Source of the DNA: Plasmodium relictum
Taxonomy: Eukaryota; Apicomplexa; Aconoidasida; Haemosporida; Plasmodiidae
Assembly (NCBI RefSeq): GCF_900005765.1
Contig: NC_041679.1
Coordinates: 1-64,000, forward strand
DNA: 64,000 nucleotides
Reading direction: 5' to 3'
Part shown: positions 42,579-53,800 of the stretch, one piece after another
Numbering within the stretch: position 1 is the stretch's first letter
Layout: every line of letters begins with the position of its first letter
The notes under the pieces: model-generated
Seen by the model: only the letters and a program-made list of their open reading frames with translations
Database searches by the model: none
What the model was told of the DNA's origin: nothing
Position numbers and translations under genes: made by a program

Positions 42579-43551
42579 ATGGGTATAGCATAAAAATTGT
42601 TCCTAATACATATTTAAATTTTAATTTTAGCAATTAAAATTTTTCTCTTTGTTTATTATGCTTTTTTTTTTTTTTTTCTTCATAGATTTAAATAAAAGTG
42701 GAATATATAGTAAACAATTTTCTCTGAGTCAAAATAAACACAATAGTGTATAAATCAGATTATATAATTAAAAAAAAAGAAAAAACTAAAAATAAAATAT
42801 AAATATTTATATATGTTATTTTAATTAAAGGAGAGACTACAGAGATTAGAAAAAAGATTAAGCGGATTACACTTCAGTATAGAATTACAAAAAAATGAAA
42901 AAATTGAGGTAATTTTATAAAGAAGAATAACATTTTAAATAAATATATATTTTTTAAAAGAAAAAAGAAAAAATATAAAATATATATATATATATTATAA
43001 AAAAAAATTTATTATTTAAAATTATCGCAAGAAATTAAATGAAAAGATCAATGTCTTAGAAGAGAAAATAATAGAAATGCATGAAAACTCTAATAGAACA
43101 TTTGAAAAATTAAATGAAAAGGTTAAAAAAATAAATAAGAATTTTTTTTAATTATTAACACAAATTTTTAAAAATTATCGGTTTTTCTTTTTTTTTTTTC
43201 TCATTTATAATTTATATAAATATTAGCTAAATGATATTAGAAACGATGTTAATAATTATAAAGCTGAATTAGAGGAATTTAAAAATGATCATAAAAAAAA
43301 ATTAGATATTTTAGAGCAAAAGTAAACAAAAAAATATTATTAAAACTAAATTTCTATTAAATATTTTTTTTTTAATAATTCATTACTTTCTCATTATTAT
43401 TTTTATTCTATAATTTTCCTAGGGCAGATGAATTCATAAATAAAGAAAAAGAAGAATGGAATAAACTTAAAAACAAAATAATAAAAGATTTTCAAAATAA
43501 AGCTAGCTTATTAAAGTATCATTATTTTCTTTTTTTTTTCGAAAATTTCTT

Positions 43552-43603
<52 letters not shown>

Positions 43604-44287
43604 AATATAGGGAAGAGATTATAGAAGAGTATGGAATTTTTGAAGAAAAAGAAGATTCATTAAGAAAATATTATGATGTAAGTATTTTATAATTTTTAAT
43701 TTAGAATTTGATAAAATTTTTGTTTTTAAAAGTACATTTTACTTTATATTATGTATCTTTATATATATTCTTTTTTGTATTTTATATATTTCTAGTGTGA
43801 ACTAAGTAATTTGAAATCGTTAGTTCAAAATGAAATAAATGAAAGAATAAAAACAGAAAGAGTAATTCTAAGAGATGTAGATGAAAAAATAAATGAAATT
43901 ATGAAAATAATTAAAAATGAAAAAGTAAATAGGTAAGTATAATTTTAAAAAAAAATTTTAAATCAAATAATAATTTATAATATTATTTTTCTCATAATTT
44001 TTTATTTAATTCTCTTTTTTTTTTTTTTTTTAGAGAAAATTATTCTGAAAATTTAGTATCCCTTATTGAGCAATATTTTGCAAGAATAAAAAAAGAAATT
44101 GATAAAGTATAAATTTTAATAAAATGAAATGATAATAGAAAAATATATATATATATATATATAATTTATAACATATATACACATTTTGTTTTTTTTAAAG
44201 GAACGACTAGAAAGAGAAGACACTGAAGAAACTTTAGTTCATCTAATGGAAGAAGCTCTAGATAAAATAGGAATACCATTTGCATAA
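42579..44287 (+). CDS. SF-assemblin (striated-fibre protein), ten exons
   Basis: Exons: 42579-42582, 42686-42747, 42831-42908, 43032-43121, 43227-43321, 43423-43515, 43611-43677, 43796-43932, 44034-44106, 44201-44287. All introns are GT-AG and short (83-118 nt), and every junction keeps frame. The product is 261 residues. The first exon holds only four coding bases (ATGG), giving MDLNKSGIYSKQFSLSQ. The rest is almost continuous coiled coil, beginning with the family start ERLQRLEKRLSGLHFSIE and ending EEALDKIGIPFA. Length and pattern fit SF-assemblin/beta-giardin proteins. In apicomplexans these build a fibre that tethers the centrosome region to the forming daughter apical complex, a relic of algal flagellar rootlets. 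Intron 6 contains a long (TA)n run. The coding region is invisible to single-frame searches because no exon exceeds 137 nt. Confidence 0.93.
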
Positions 44288-44441
44288 AATAAATTTTTTT
44301 TTCTAATTTTTTTTTGAATAACTTTAAATTCATATTTATAAGGATATTAATATAATATTTGTTTGTAATTTTTATTTTGGAAAATGTAGGAAATTTCATT
44401 TAAAATTTCTTTTTAATTTGTAATTATTCTTATTTTTTTTA

Positions 44442-44479
<38 letters not shown>

Positions 44480-44817
44480 ATTTTTTTTTTTTTTTTTTTT
44501 GTTTCTATTGTTTTGTTCAACTTAAATTTTTTAAAATCAGTTGTTTTTTTCTTTAAAATAATTTTAATACGAATCTATTTGTTTCTGAATATTATAACAA
44601 AATCTAATCACTTAAATTATAATATAATTTTAAATTTATAAAAAAAAAAAAAAAAGAAATATCTTTTAAAATTTTATTTTAAATATTAACAAATTAAAGG
44701 ATACCTTAAATATATATATATAATGTATAATTCACTTGAAGTGTACTTTTAATTTTTTACTTTTATAAATTTCTTTTTTTAAATTTAAAATAAAAATCTC
44801 AAAAAAAAAAATACAAA
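44288..44817. other. Convergent 3' region
   Basis: About 0.5 kb between the ends of the SF-assemblin and cysteine-rich genes. It has a (TA)n run at about 44447-44471 followed by a T-tract. A minus-strand frame at 44166-44399 overlaps the last SF-assemblin exon and is an artefact. Confidence 0.6.
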
Positions 44818-45420
44818 TCATTTGCATGGGTCTGGTAATTTGTCTAATTTAGTACAACTTAATAACTTTTTAAAACAATTTTTATCACTACATGTTTTAC
44901 ATTCAGAACTGCATTGATCTAATGAGCACTGTTTATTACAAGAAATAAAAGTACATCCAATAAATTCAGTGAAACAACTCAAGCATGTTGAGGAAAAGTC
45001 AATGTTATATTTTTTAAAATATTTTTTTACACAAATATCTACTAAATAAGGTTTGGCTGATGATGACTCAGCACAATCAAATAATATTTTATAAAAATCG
45101 TTTGAAATTAACTTATCACTTGACTTAAAAAAGTAAATTAAAAATTCTTTATGAAATGAATTTTTTACACTAAAAAAGCTTCTGTTATTAATTTTTAATT
45201 TCTCATTTAAATCACTACTTTTTAAAAATTTTTTACCATTTATCAAATCTCGTTCTACCGAATTTGTACATCCATAGTTTTTATCCTCACTAATAAAATT
45301 TAAGTAAATCTTATTTTCACTTTCATTTGAATTAATTAATTCATCCAAACAACTGATATATTTTTTATTTATTACACTAAATACAAAGTAAATAAAAAAA
45401 TATTTTAATTTAAAACTCAT
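44818..45420 (-). CDS. Cysteine-rich secreted protein, 200 aa
   Basis: Single-exon protein with an N-terminal hydrophobic leader (MSFKLKYFFIYFVFSVI), so probably enters the secretory pathway. Fifteen cysteines: 24, 51, 116, 130, then eleven in the last 55 residues (146, 149, 156, 161, 165, 170, 174, 177, 182, 189, 199). Leaving out Cys24 at the leader boundary gives fourteen, enough for seven disulfides. The C-terminal spacing (CLSC, CNKQC, CSSECKTC, CXXXXXXC) suggests a compact disulfide-knit domain such as those on parasite surface or apical proteins. I recognise no named family. No transmembrane segment or GPI signal at the C-terminus. Its upstream region has a tgcac (45694-45698) resembling the AP2-I core, a weak hint only. 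Confidence 0.75.
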   Translation of the reverse strand: MSFKLKYFFIYFVFSVINKKYISCLDELINSNESENKIYLNFISEDKNYGCTNSVERDLINGKKFLKSSDLNEKLKINNRSFFSVKNSFHKEFLIYFFKSSDKLISNDFYKILFDCAESSSAKPYLVDICVKKYFKKYNIDFSSTCLSCFTEFIGCTFISCNKQCSLDQCSSECKTCSDKNCFKKLLSCTKLDKLPDPCK

Positions 45421-47263
45421 TCTTATCTTTTAAAATAAAAAATTATATAAAAAATTATAGATAGAATAAAAATTAATTACTAACAATTAAAATAACTCAC
45501 TTTTGTATTATACAAAATTTTGATTAAAATGAATTAATATTTTAATTTTAATTAAAATTTATTTTTTAAATATTTGTATAAATATAGAAAAAAAAAATTC
45601 TATATTTATAAACAAGTAATAAATAAATCTATTATAAAAAAAAAAAAAAAGTGTATTTGAAACGATTTAAGTACTCGGTGAAAAAAAAATAATGCACCCA
45701 CTTATAGAGGTGAAGTATTTGTTAAAAATTTTTATAGAAAAATTAACTTAAAATTTCTAAATATTACAAAAAATATATAATTCTTTTTTTTTTCTATTTT
45801 TAAATTAGAAATGAATTACAAGAAATTACTGTACTATGAAGTATATATAAAATAAAATTGTTCTTAAAATCTTGTCGCATTACTTTTAATTGTAAAAAAG
45901 AAAACAATAATTTGTAACGAAAATTTAAATAAAAAAAAATTATTTTTATACGACAAAAAATAATATTATAAATTAAAATAATAAAAAAAAAAAAAGAGAT
46001 ATTTTAATAAAATTATTGTAGTGTAATTTTTTATAATTAACAATGTTATTATTCCTATTCTTATTACCTTAAAGTTATATTTTTAAAGAGCTTAATATTT
46101 TTTTTTTTTTTTTTTTGTCTCATTTTTTTTTTAACCCTATTACATTCCTTCTTAAATGAACAAAAAATAATTTTTTTTTTTTTAGAATAAAAATATTCAT
46201 TATTGATGCAAATTAATAATAAATTAATTTAGGTTACTTGAAACTTTTTTTTTATTTCTATATGTCGAAATACATGATTAAAGTAAAACAAATATGTAAT
46301 TTATTTTTTGTATAAAAAATGAAGAAATATTTTATTAAATTTTTTTTTGTGTTTCAAAAAAATTTGTAGGTACTACTATTTTTTTCTAAAAAATTAGAAT
46401 AAAGATGTTATTTATTTTAAATAACAGGGTATCTAATCAATACAAAGATTTAAGAGAAAAATAAAATGAATTCACTAATTTTTATATAACTAAATAAAAA
46501 TTATGTAAAATTTACTATTTATTTTGTATTTTTTTTTTTTTTTTACTCATAAAATTGACCTTATATTGTATATAAAATTCCTAAATTAGGTTTCTAACAA
46601 TTTAAAAGAAAAATTTTATAATACAATATTTTTATTTCCATATGAATAAAATTAACAAGAAAAGAAAACAAAATTAGTATATAAGTTATTTCAATTTTTT
46701 AATAATGTATTCATATATATATAATTACTAAGTTTTCTTTTTAAACTATTCTTAATTAGACAAATGTAAAAAAAAAAATTTATTCAATTCACCAAAATAA
46801 AAATAAAATAAAAATATTATACATTTAATTTAACTTCTAAAATGGTATTTTTTTTTTTTATTACTATATTAATTTTATACTAATTTTCATTTAAATAGTG
46901 CAAAATCTAAAACTTGTCTTAAATAATTATTAAACTAAATAAAAACTATATAAATATACATATACAATATATATATACATTTTTATTACTTTTTTTTTTC
47001 TTTTTTTTATATAAATTTAATAAAATAATTCAAAATCAAATAAAAAAATATTATGTAGAATACTTACAAACAAAAAAAAAAAAGAAAAAATATATATAAA
47101 AAATTAACTTTTTAAATAATTACATAATTTCATTAAATTACTTAATATTTAAATAATTTTAAATAAAAATTAAAAAAAAGAAAAAAGAAAATTATGTTTA
47201 AAAATGAAATATTGTATTATTAAATTAATGTCTTTAAATTACTAGAAAAGCACTGCATCTATC

Positions 47264-47309
<46 letters not shown>

Positions 47310-47344
47310 ATTTTTCTTATTGTTTAATTTTTTTAAGAAAAAAA
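45421..47344. promoter_or_regulatory. 1.9-kb divergent spacer
   Basis: Shared upstream region of the cysteine-rich gene (-) and the coiled-coil gene (+). It is almost all A/T tracts. One short richer patch at 45670-45712 (gtactcggtg, then cacccacttatagaggtg) could form a small hairpin. A (TA)n run lies at about 47271-47303, just before the coiled-coil gene. No open frame supported. Confidence 0.5.
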
Positions 47345-50026
47345 ATGTTAAAAAAGAAAAAAAAAGATACTACATTAAAAGATAAATTAAAAAATCCAGG
47401 AAATAAAAAAAATGACTTAAATGGCACATGTGATAAAACCTTTGATAAAGTAAAAAGGATTAATATAGAAAAAATAAACGATTATGATACAAAAGATTTA
47501 GAAGAAAAGGAAAATGAAATTGAGAAAATTTCTAGAAAAATATATGAAGAAAATAGTAAAATAAAAAAAATTAATTTACACCATAAATTAATAAAAGAAG
47601 AATTAGAAAAAAAAAAATTAATTGATCAATCTGATAAAAAAAAAAAAAATTCGGTTGATTATTATAAAAAAATTACCATGAAATTACAAAATAATATTAA
47701 TAATATAGAAGAATATATAAATAATATCACAAATGATATAAATATGTTAAAAATGTCTATAGATGATGAAAGAAATGAAAGAATAATTTATAATAATAAT
47801 ATGAAACTTTTAATTAATGAATATAATAATTTAAAAAAAAGTATTAGTAACTTAACTTTACAAGAAAAAGAGTATACAGTTCAAAACGATAAATTAAAAA
47901 TTGAATTAAATGAATTAAATAAAGAAAAAGATACAATAGAAAAAAAACACAGAGAAGATTTTAAAGCATTGCAACAAAAATTAAAAGAACAAAAAATTTT
48001 ATCCTCAGAACAAAAAATACATGAGTTGATTAAAATGAAAAACAGTTTTAAAGAAAAAAAAAAACATAAAATGATTGAGGATACAGAAGAATTTAAAAGA
48101 TCAGATAAATTTAATGAAAAAATTATTAGCGATTATTTAATAGAAAATTACGAAGATGAAAAAAAAAAAAAATTAAATGCAAAGATTATCTTATTAAAAA
48201 AATTGTGTCTACGAATATTGTGTATTAATGAATATCAAAAGCAAAATATAAAAAAATTAGAGAAAAATATAGAAAATATGAATAATGCAATTAACTCAAT
48301 AGATTTATTAACATCAAAAAAATGTGATTTTGACAATATTATTATAAATTTAAATGCATCAAAAGAAAAAAATTATAGTTTAATTTCAAGAATTAATTTA
48401 TTAAATTATGAAACGAATGTCTTAATAAAATTAAATAAAAAAATGAAAGAAAAATTTAAAGATATAAATGTCCAAAACCATGAAATTATTAATTTAAAAA
48501 GAGAAGTTACCAATAAGATGAATGATAAAATGAATCATATTAAAATAACTTTACTTAACAATGAAGAAACTTTCAAATTAAAAAAAAATTGTTTTGATGA
48601 TTGTGTAATGCACCTAAAATCATTATATGAATTTATAAAGAATTATGAAAATAATAATGATAAACTAAATTTAAGAAGCCAAATTATTAATAAAGAAAAA
48701 AACTTTCATTTTAATTATATTCACAAATATAATGAAGAAATTTTGGTTGATTCAAATCATTTAAATGATTTTTTAATTTTTATTGAAAAATACATTTATG
48801 CTTTGAATTTTTATTTGCCTTCACCAGCTTTTAATTATAAAAAATTTATTCTTGATAATCCTAATTTTCAAAACTTCTCTTTGTATGAGTCATTAGAGAT
48901 CTGTAATAAGACTAATTTTATTTCTAATGAAAGTCACCAATTAACTAATACCTCAAGTGAATTAAATGATAAATGTTATGACAATAATTATAAAATTGAA
49001 GATATTAGCGAAAATAATAATCATTTACTAGTTAATTTATCAAATGAAGATATTAGCAAAACTGAAACAGTAAATTTAGTTGGTAATAACCGAAATTTAG
49101 AAATAAATAATATTAATGAAATAAAAAATAATATAGAAAATGATCCATCTAATGAAGATGAACCAAAAAGGGAAAACAATGACAAAAATTTGAAAAATGA
49201 AAATATAGAAATGAATGATGGAAATTTGGAAAATGAAAACATAGAGAAAAATGGTGAAAATATAGAAAAAAATAATGAAAATTTGGAAAATGAAAACATA
49301 GAGAATGATGAAAGTATAGAAAAAAAGGATAACAATTTGGAAAATGGAAATATAGAAAAGAATGATGAAAATTTGGAAAATGAAAACATAGAAAAGAATG
49401 ATGAACATATAGAAAAGAATGATGAAAATATAGAAAAAAATAATGGAAATTTGGAAAATGAAAACATAGAAAAGAATGATGAACATATAGAAAAGAATGA
49501 TGAAAATATAGAAAAAAATAATGGAAANTTGGAAAATGGAAATATAGAAAAGAATGATGGAAATTTGAAAAATGAAAAAATAGAGAAGAATTATAAAAGT
49601 ATAGAAAAAAAGGATAACAATTTGGAAAATGGAAATATAGAAAAGAATGATGGAAATTTGGAAAATGAAAACATAGAGAAGAATGATGAAAGTATAGAAA
49701 AAAAGGATAACAATTTGGAAAATGGAAATATAGAAAAAAAGGATAACAATTTGGAAAATGGAAATACAGAAAAGAATGATGAAAATTTGGAAAATGAAAA
49801 CATAGAGAAGAATGATGAAAATATAGAAAAAAATGATGAAAATTTTAAAATAAATAATACTAATGTAAATAATAACCCATATCTAGAAAAAGATATTAAA
49901 AAAAATGAAGAAAATGAAAATTATTTATTAAATCATTTTAATTCTCGTAATATTGAATACGATAAAATAAAAGATGAAATACCAAACGAACTTCTAAATA
50001 ATAAATATAATTCTAAACAAACATAA
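47345..50026 (+). CDS. Long coiled-coil protein, possible outer-dynein-arm docking (CCDC63/114/151-like), with repeat tract
   Basis: 893-residue single-exon protein. Residues about 50-480 are nearly continuous heptads. The section IDDERNERIIYNNNMKLLIN plus EYNNLKKSISNLTLQEKEY resembles the ODA1/CCDC63/CCDC114 pattern (ID..R.ER..F......L...L.......I), which anchors outer dynein arms on axonemes. In Plasmodium an axoneme exists only in the male gamete. This is inference; a generic coiled-coil label is safe. Residues 615-832 are a repeat tract of 12- and 7-residue units (described separately). After it comes a short Asn-rich tail. One codon (residue 728) contains an undetermined base. Start chosen at the ATG following an A-run; the first residues are lysine-rich. 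Confidence 0.7.
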   Translation: MLKKKKKDTTLKDKLKNPGNKKNDLNGTCDKTFDKVKRINIEKINDYDTKDLEEKENEIEKISRKIYEENSKIKKINLHHKLIKEELEKKKLIDQSDKKKKNSVDYYKKITMKLQNNINNIEEYINNITNDINMLKMSIDDERNERIIYNNNMKLLINEYNNLKKSISNLTLQEKEYTVQNDKLKIELNELNKEKDTIEKKHREDFKALQQKLKEQKILSSEQKIHELIKMKNSFKEKKKHKMIEDTEEFKRSDKFNEKIISDYLIENYEDEKKKKLNAKIILLKKLCLRILCINEYQKQNIKKLEKNIENMNNAINSIDLLTSKKCDFDNIIINLNASKEKNYSLISRINLLNYETNVLIKLNKKMKEKFKDINVQNHEIINLKREVTNKMNDKMNHIKITLLNNEETFKLKKNCFDDCVMHLKSLYEFIKNYENNNDKLNLRSQIINKEKNFHFNYIHKYNEEILVDSNHLNDFLIFIEKYIYALNFYLPSPAFNYKKFILDNPNFQNFSLYESLEICNKTNFISNESHQLTNTSSELNDKCYDNNYKIEDISENNNHLLVNLSNEDISKTETVNLVGNNRNLEINNINEIKNNIENDPSNEDEPKRENNDKNLKNENIEMNDGNLENENIEKNGENIEKNNENLENENIENDESIEKKDNNLENGNIEKNDENLENENIEKNDEHIEKNDENIEKNNGNLENENIEKNDEHIEKNDENIEKNNGXLENGNIEKNDGNLKNEKIEKNYKSIEKKDNNLENGNIEKNDGNLENENIEKNDESIEKKDNNLENGNIEKKDNNLENGNTEKNDENLENENIEKNDENIEKNDENFKINNTNVNNNPYLEKDIKKNEENENYLLNHFNSRNIEYDKIKDEIPNELLNNKYNSKQT
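49187..49840 (+). repeat. Coding tandem repeat: 36-bp and 21-bp units
   Basis: 654 bp encoding 218 residues made entirely of related units. There are twelve 12-residue units (type NLENENIEKNDE), one 11-residue variant and nine 7-residue units (type SIEKKDN or NIEKNDE). The short unit equals the last seven residues of the long one, so it arose by a 15-bp deletion or unequal exchange. A 78-bp block at 49370-49447 is repeated exactly at 49448-49525. The single N at 49528 directly follows this exact repeat, so copy number may be misassembled. The tract is highly charged and hydrophilic. Confidence 0.95.
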
Positions 50027-50895
50027 TTTTTATAAATTAAAAAATAATAAAATATATTTATCCATCATATATGCTTACAAGGAAAATACTTCAAGTTTTA
50101 ATAATAAATATATAATTTTTAATTGTAAATATATGCTTATAATTTTTATTATGTTTTGAAATTTTAAAAGGTTATATATATAAATGAATTACATCAGAGT
50201 TTGTTGATTACTTATTAATATTTTTAATATAACAAAAATGATAAAATTTCATATTTCTTTTTTAAAGTTTTTAAATTATATAAAGAAAAACATGTATGCT
50301 TAATAACATTTTTATCTTTTTATTATTTTTAAGTTTTTCACAAGGAAATACTAAAATATATAAAGTAAACAATTAAAATTAGTAAACTAAAAACCATATA
50401 CCCTTTTTAATAGAAACCTAAAAAAAAATACTTATTTATTCATAATTTTTTATATTTATTTTTTCGCTATAACGATGATAATTAAAACATAAAATCCTTT
50501 TTTTTTTTATTATATATATTAAAAAAAAATATATTATTTAAAAAATGATTTATAATAAAATACTTTTATATTTTTTAATGATTCCTAAGATATTTATATA
50601 TATTTTTTTTTTTTAAATGTTTTTAAAATTATTAAAAAGAAAATAAAATTAAAAATAACTATACACAAAGAAAAAAAATTAAATACACATTATAAAAGAG
50701 TTACAATAATAAAGGAAACAAAGAATACAAATTACAAAATGTTTATGAAGTTAAATTTTAACTAATTTTAATAATTTTTCTAATAATAAAAAAAAATTTT
50801 TAACTATGATAAAAAATTTCATAAATTCTGAAATTTTTTTAAAATATTTGTGTTCATAAAATATTCTCTATTTATGGAATAAAATCTAATGTATT
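50027..50895. other. Convergent AT-rich 3' region
   Basis: About 0.87 kb between the ends of the coiled-coil gene (+) and the giant gene (-). No open frame, fold or repeat of note. Confidence 0.6.
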
Positions 50896-53800
50896 TTATA
50901 GAATTTGTTTTAAGAAAGCTTCAAATCTATCTTTTTTTATTATGTTAAATATTTCATATATATATAAGTAAATTTTAGGTGTATAATTTGGTTTTAAGAA
51001 ATGATAAATTGTTACTAATTTATTTAAAAATATATAGTGGAAATGTTTAGTATTTTTATAACAGTTTTTATGTATCATATCTAAGACATATAATATAATT
51101 TTTTTGTATAAGTAATAATTTGAAGATTTTGGTGATCTTTTGTGTATTTCTCTTAATAAGTTTTTATGATCATCTAGATGAAATGTTTGAATTGATTTTT
51201 TCTCTTTTTTTATATGATTTCCTTTTTTATTCCACTTTATTTTTTCTCTTGTTAATATATTAATTTCATATTTATTATTAGACCTCTTAGAGGATTTTGA
51301 AAAATATGAATTGAAATAATTGTAAATGATTACAATATTTTCAAAAAAAATCATAATTTCATTTATAATTAAACTTATATCTTCGTTAATAAAAAAATTT
51401 TCTACAATTACCTTTGTTGAAATAGAGTTACATAAATTATTGGTTGGCTCGTTTTTGTCAAACAAATTAGTACATATATTAAATAAAATATTAAATATTA
51501 AATATATATATTTAAGAAATACTTTACATACTTTTAAATTATTTAAATTGTGATTCTTTATATTGTAAAATTTTTTTGAAGATTTTTTAGAAATTTCAGA
51601 ATAAATAAATAGCATAAAATATTCTTTGTGAAATAAATTAAAAAAAATGTAATATAAGCTTCTGTTTAGATTTCTTATAATTTTTATTAAATGAGAAAAT
51701 ATATTTAAACTAGTATTTTTCATCTTTCCTTCACTGTCAATAAAAAGAAAACTTCTTATTTTAAATGAAATAGCTTTATGAAAACTATTATACCAATAAT
51801 TTCGTATTTCAAATTTTGTATCTACTTTCTTATGTATTATATTATAAGCATTTTTTAATATAAAATGTTTAATTATTTTTTTTTCTTTGTATAATAACAT
51901 ATTATTAAAAATATTCGAATAATCTAAACATGAATAAAACAAATTAGATACAGTGTTATTTATAAATAAAGATATATAAAAAAATAATTCAGAAATCTTG
52001 TCATAACTTTCTTTAAAACTATACCCAATTATATATTTTTTTTTTATTATTTTATCTAAATATTCGATAGCTGTTGTATTATGATTATTCTTATTAATAA
52101 TAATATCTTCTTGTTTTTTAATAATATCATTTTCTATACTATTATCCCCATATAAAAGAGGAATTCTATTTTCACATTTTTTTTCTATCTCATTTAAAGT
52201 AGTATCTATGCAACTGTCTATTATTTTATCTGTAAGTCTCTTCTCTTCAATGTTTTTACAAGCTTGTATATCTGAATATAAATTTATGTTATTTGGGATA
52301 TAATTGTCCTCATTTTTTATAAAACATAAATATTTTTCTTCTTCTTCTTCTAAGCCTTTTATTTTATTATATATAAAATTACTATAATAGCTTTCATTTT
52401 CATTTATTAAATCATAAAAATTTAAAATTGGAAACATAAAAGATGTAGGATATTGAATTGCCATTTCTTCAAAAAACAATTTCTGGTGCATAATATAATC
52501 TATCCACAATAAAATGTTATTTTTTGTTATTAACTTAAGAATCAAATTGTTTTTAAAATAATAGTCTACATTACTATCATTATTTTTGATGCTATTATAA
52601 ATATTGAAATTATTCATAGTTTTGTTATATGTATCATTATTATTATTAATACAACTATTTTCATTATTTTTATAATAATTAATATTATAATTATTAAAAT
52701 CATTATCATTCTCATTATAATAATTATTATTAAGATTGTTGTAATAATTATCATGAACTCTAAAATCATTGTTATTATTATTACTTTTAAAATACTTAGT
52801 TATATTAATACCATCACAATATATGTCTTGTATATTCAATATATTACTTGATGTAATCAGTAGTATCATAAATTTTTTTAATAAATTATGATTTAAATAA
52901 TTATTAAAAAATATAGATAAATAAATTTCAAAAATGTTATTTTTATTTAAAATATTGTAAATTGTTTTTATTGAATTTTTATAATTACTCTCAATATAAA
53001 ATAATTTATCTGTAATTTCATTATCCTTTTTAATTATGCTATTTTCATCGTATATTTCTTCGAGGTTATCATCATTATCAAAATCAGGAACCATTCTGTT
53101 AGTAAAGTGAGAAGTTGCATAAAAACTTTTATTAATAACATTACTTTCATGTTTTGAACAATTAATATTACATTCTTCTTTTGGATAATTATTTGTTTTG
53201 TAATTATTATTATTCTCATCATCATTTGTAATATATTTGCAATTGTTTTCATCATTTTTTTTATCACATTCTTTTAAAACATAACTTGTAGAAAAAAGAG
53301 CTTGATTAGAAATAATAAAAAAGTTAATTATATTTAACGAAATGTAATTATTACTATTAAATAAACTATTTAAATACGCATGAAAAAAATGAATTGAAAA
53401 AACTTTATCTTTAATCATATTTTTTAAAGTGCTAACCATGCTTGATTTTTTGTATATTTCATTTATAAAAAAAAAGGAATAGGAAGAAACACATGGATTA
53501 ATATAATAAGAATTAGGTTCTACTGAGTATTTTAATTTTTTCATAAAAAAATATAAATAAAATAATTCTTTAAAAGGGATTATTAATTTTTTTTTTTTTT
53601 TTTTTAAAACTGTACTTTTTTCTTTATAATCATTTTCTGTAGTATTTTTGTTAAAAGAATTTAATTTTTTTCTAATTTTATATAGTAAAAATGAATTTTC
53701 TAATAATTGATAAAAAATAGATAAACCTTTTATACTAATCATTCTTATAATTAAATCATTACTGCTTAAGCAAAATATCAATATTTTTAATGCATTCATA

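Noticed and set aside
45670-45712. Small hairpin-forming patch as a non-coding RNA
   Set aside because: Only a 4-bp stem; too little to support an RNA gene.
49021-49803. Three minus-strand frames (F/S/I-rich, up to 148 codons)
   Set aside because: Antisense shadows of the coding repeat tract of the coiled-coil gene; their length follows from repeat periodicity.
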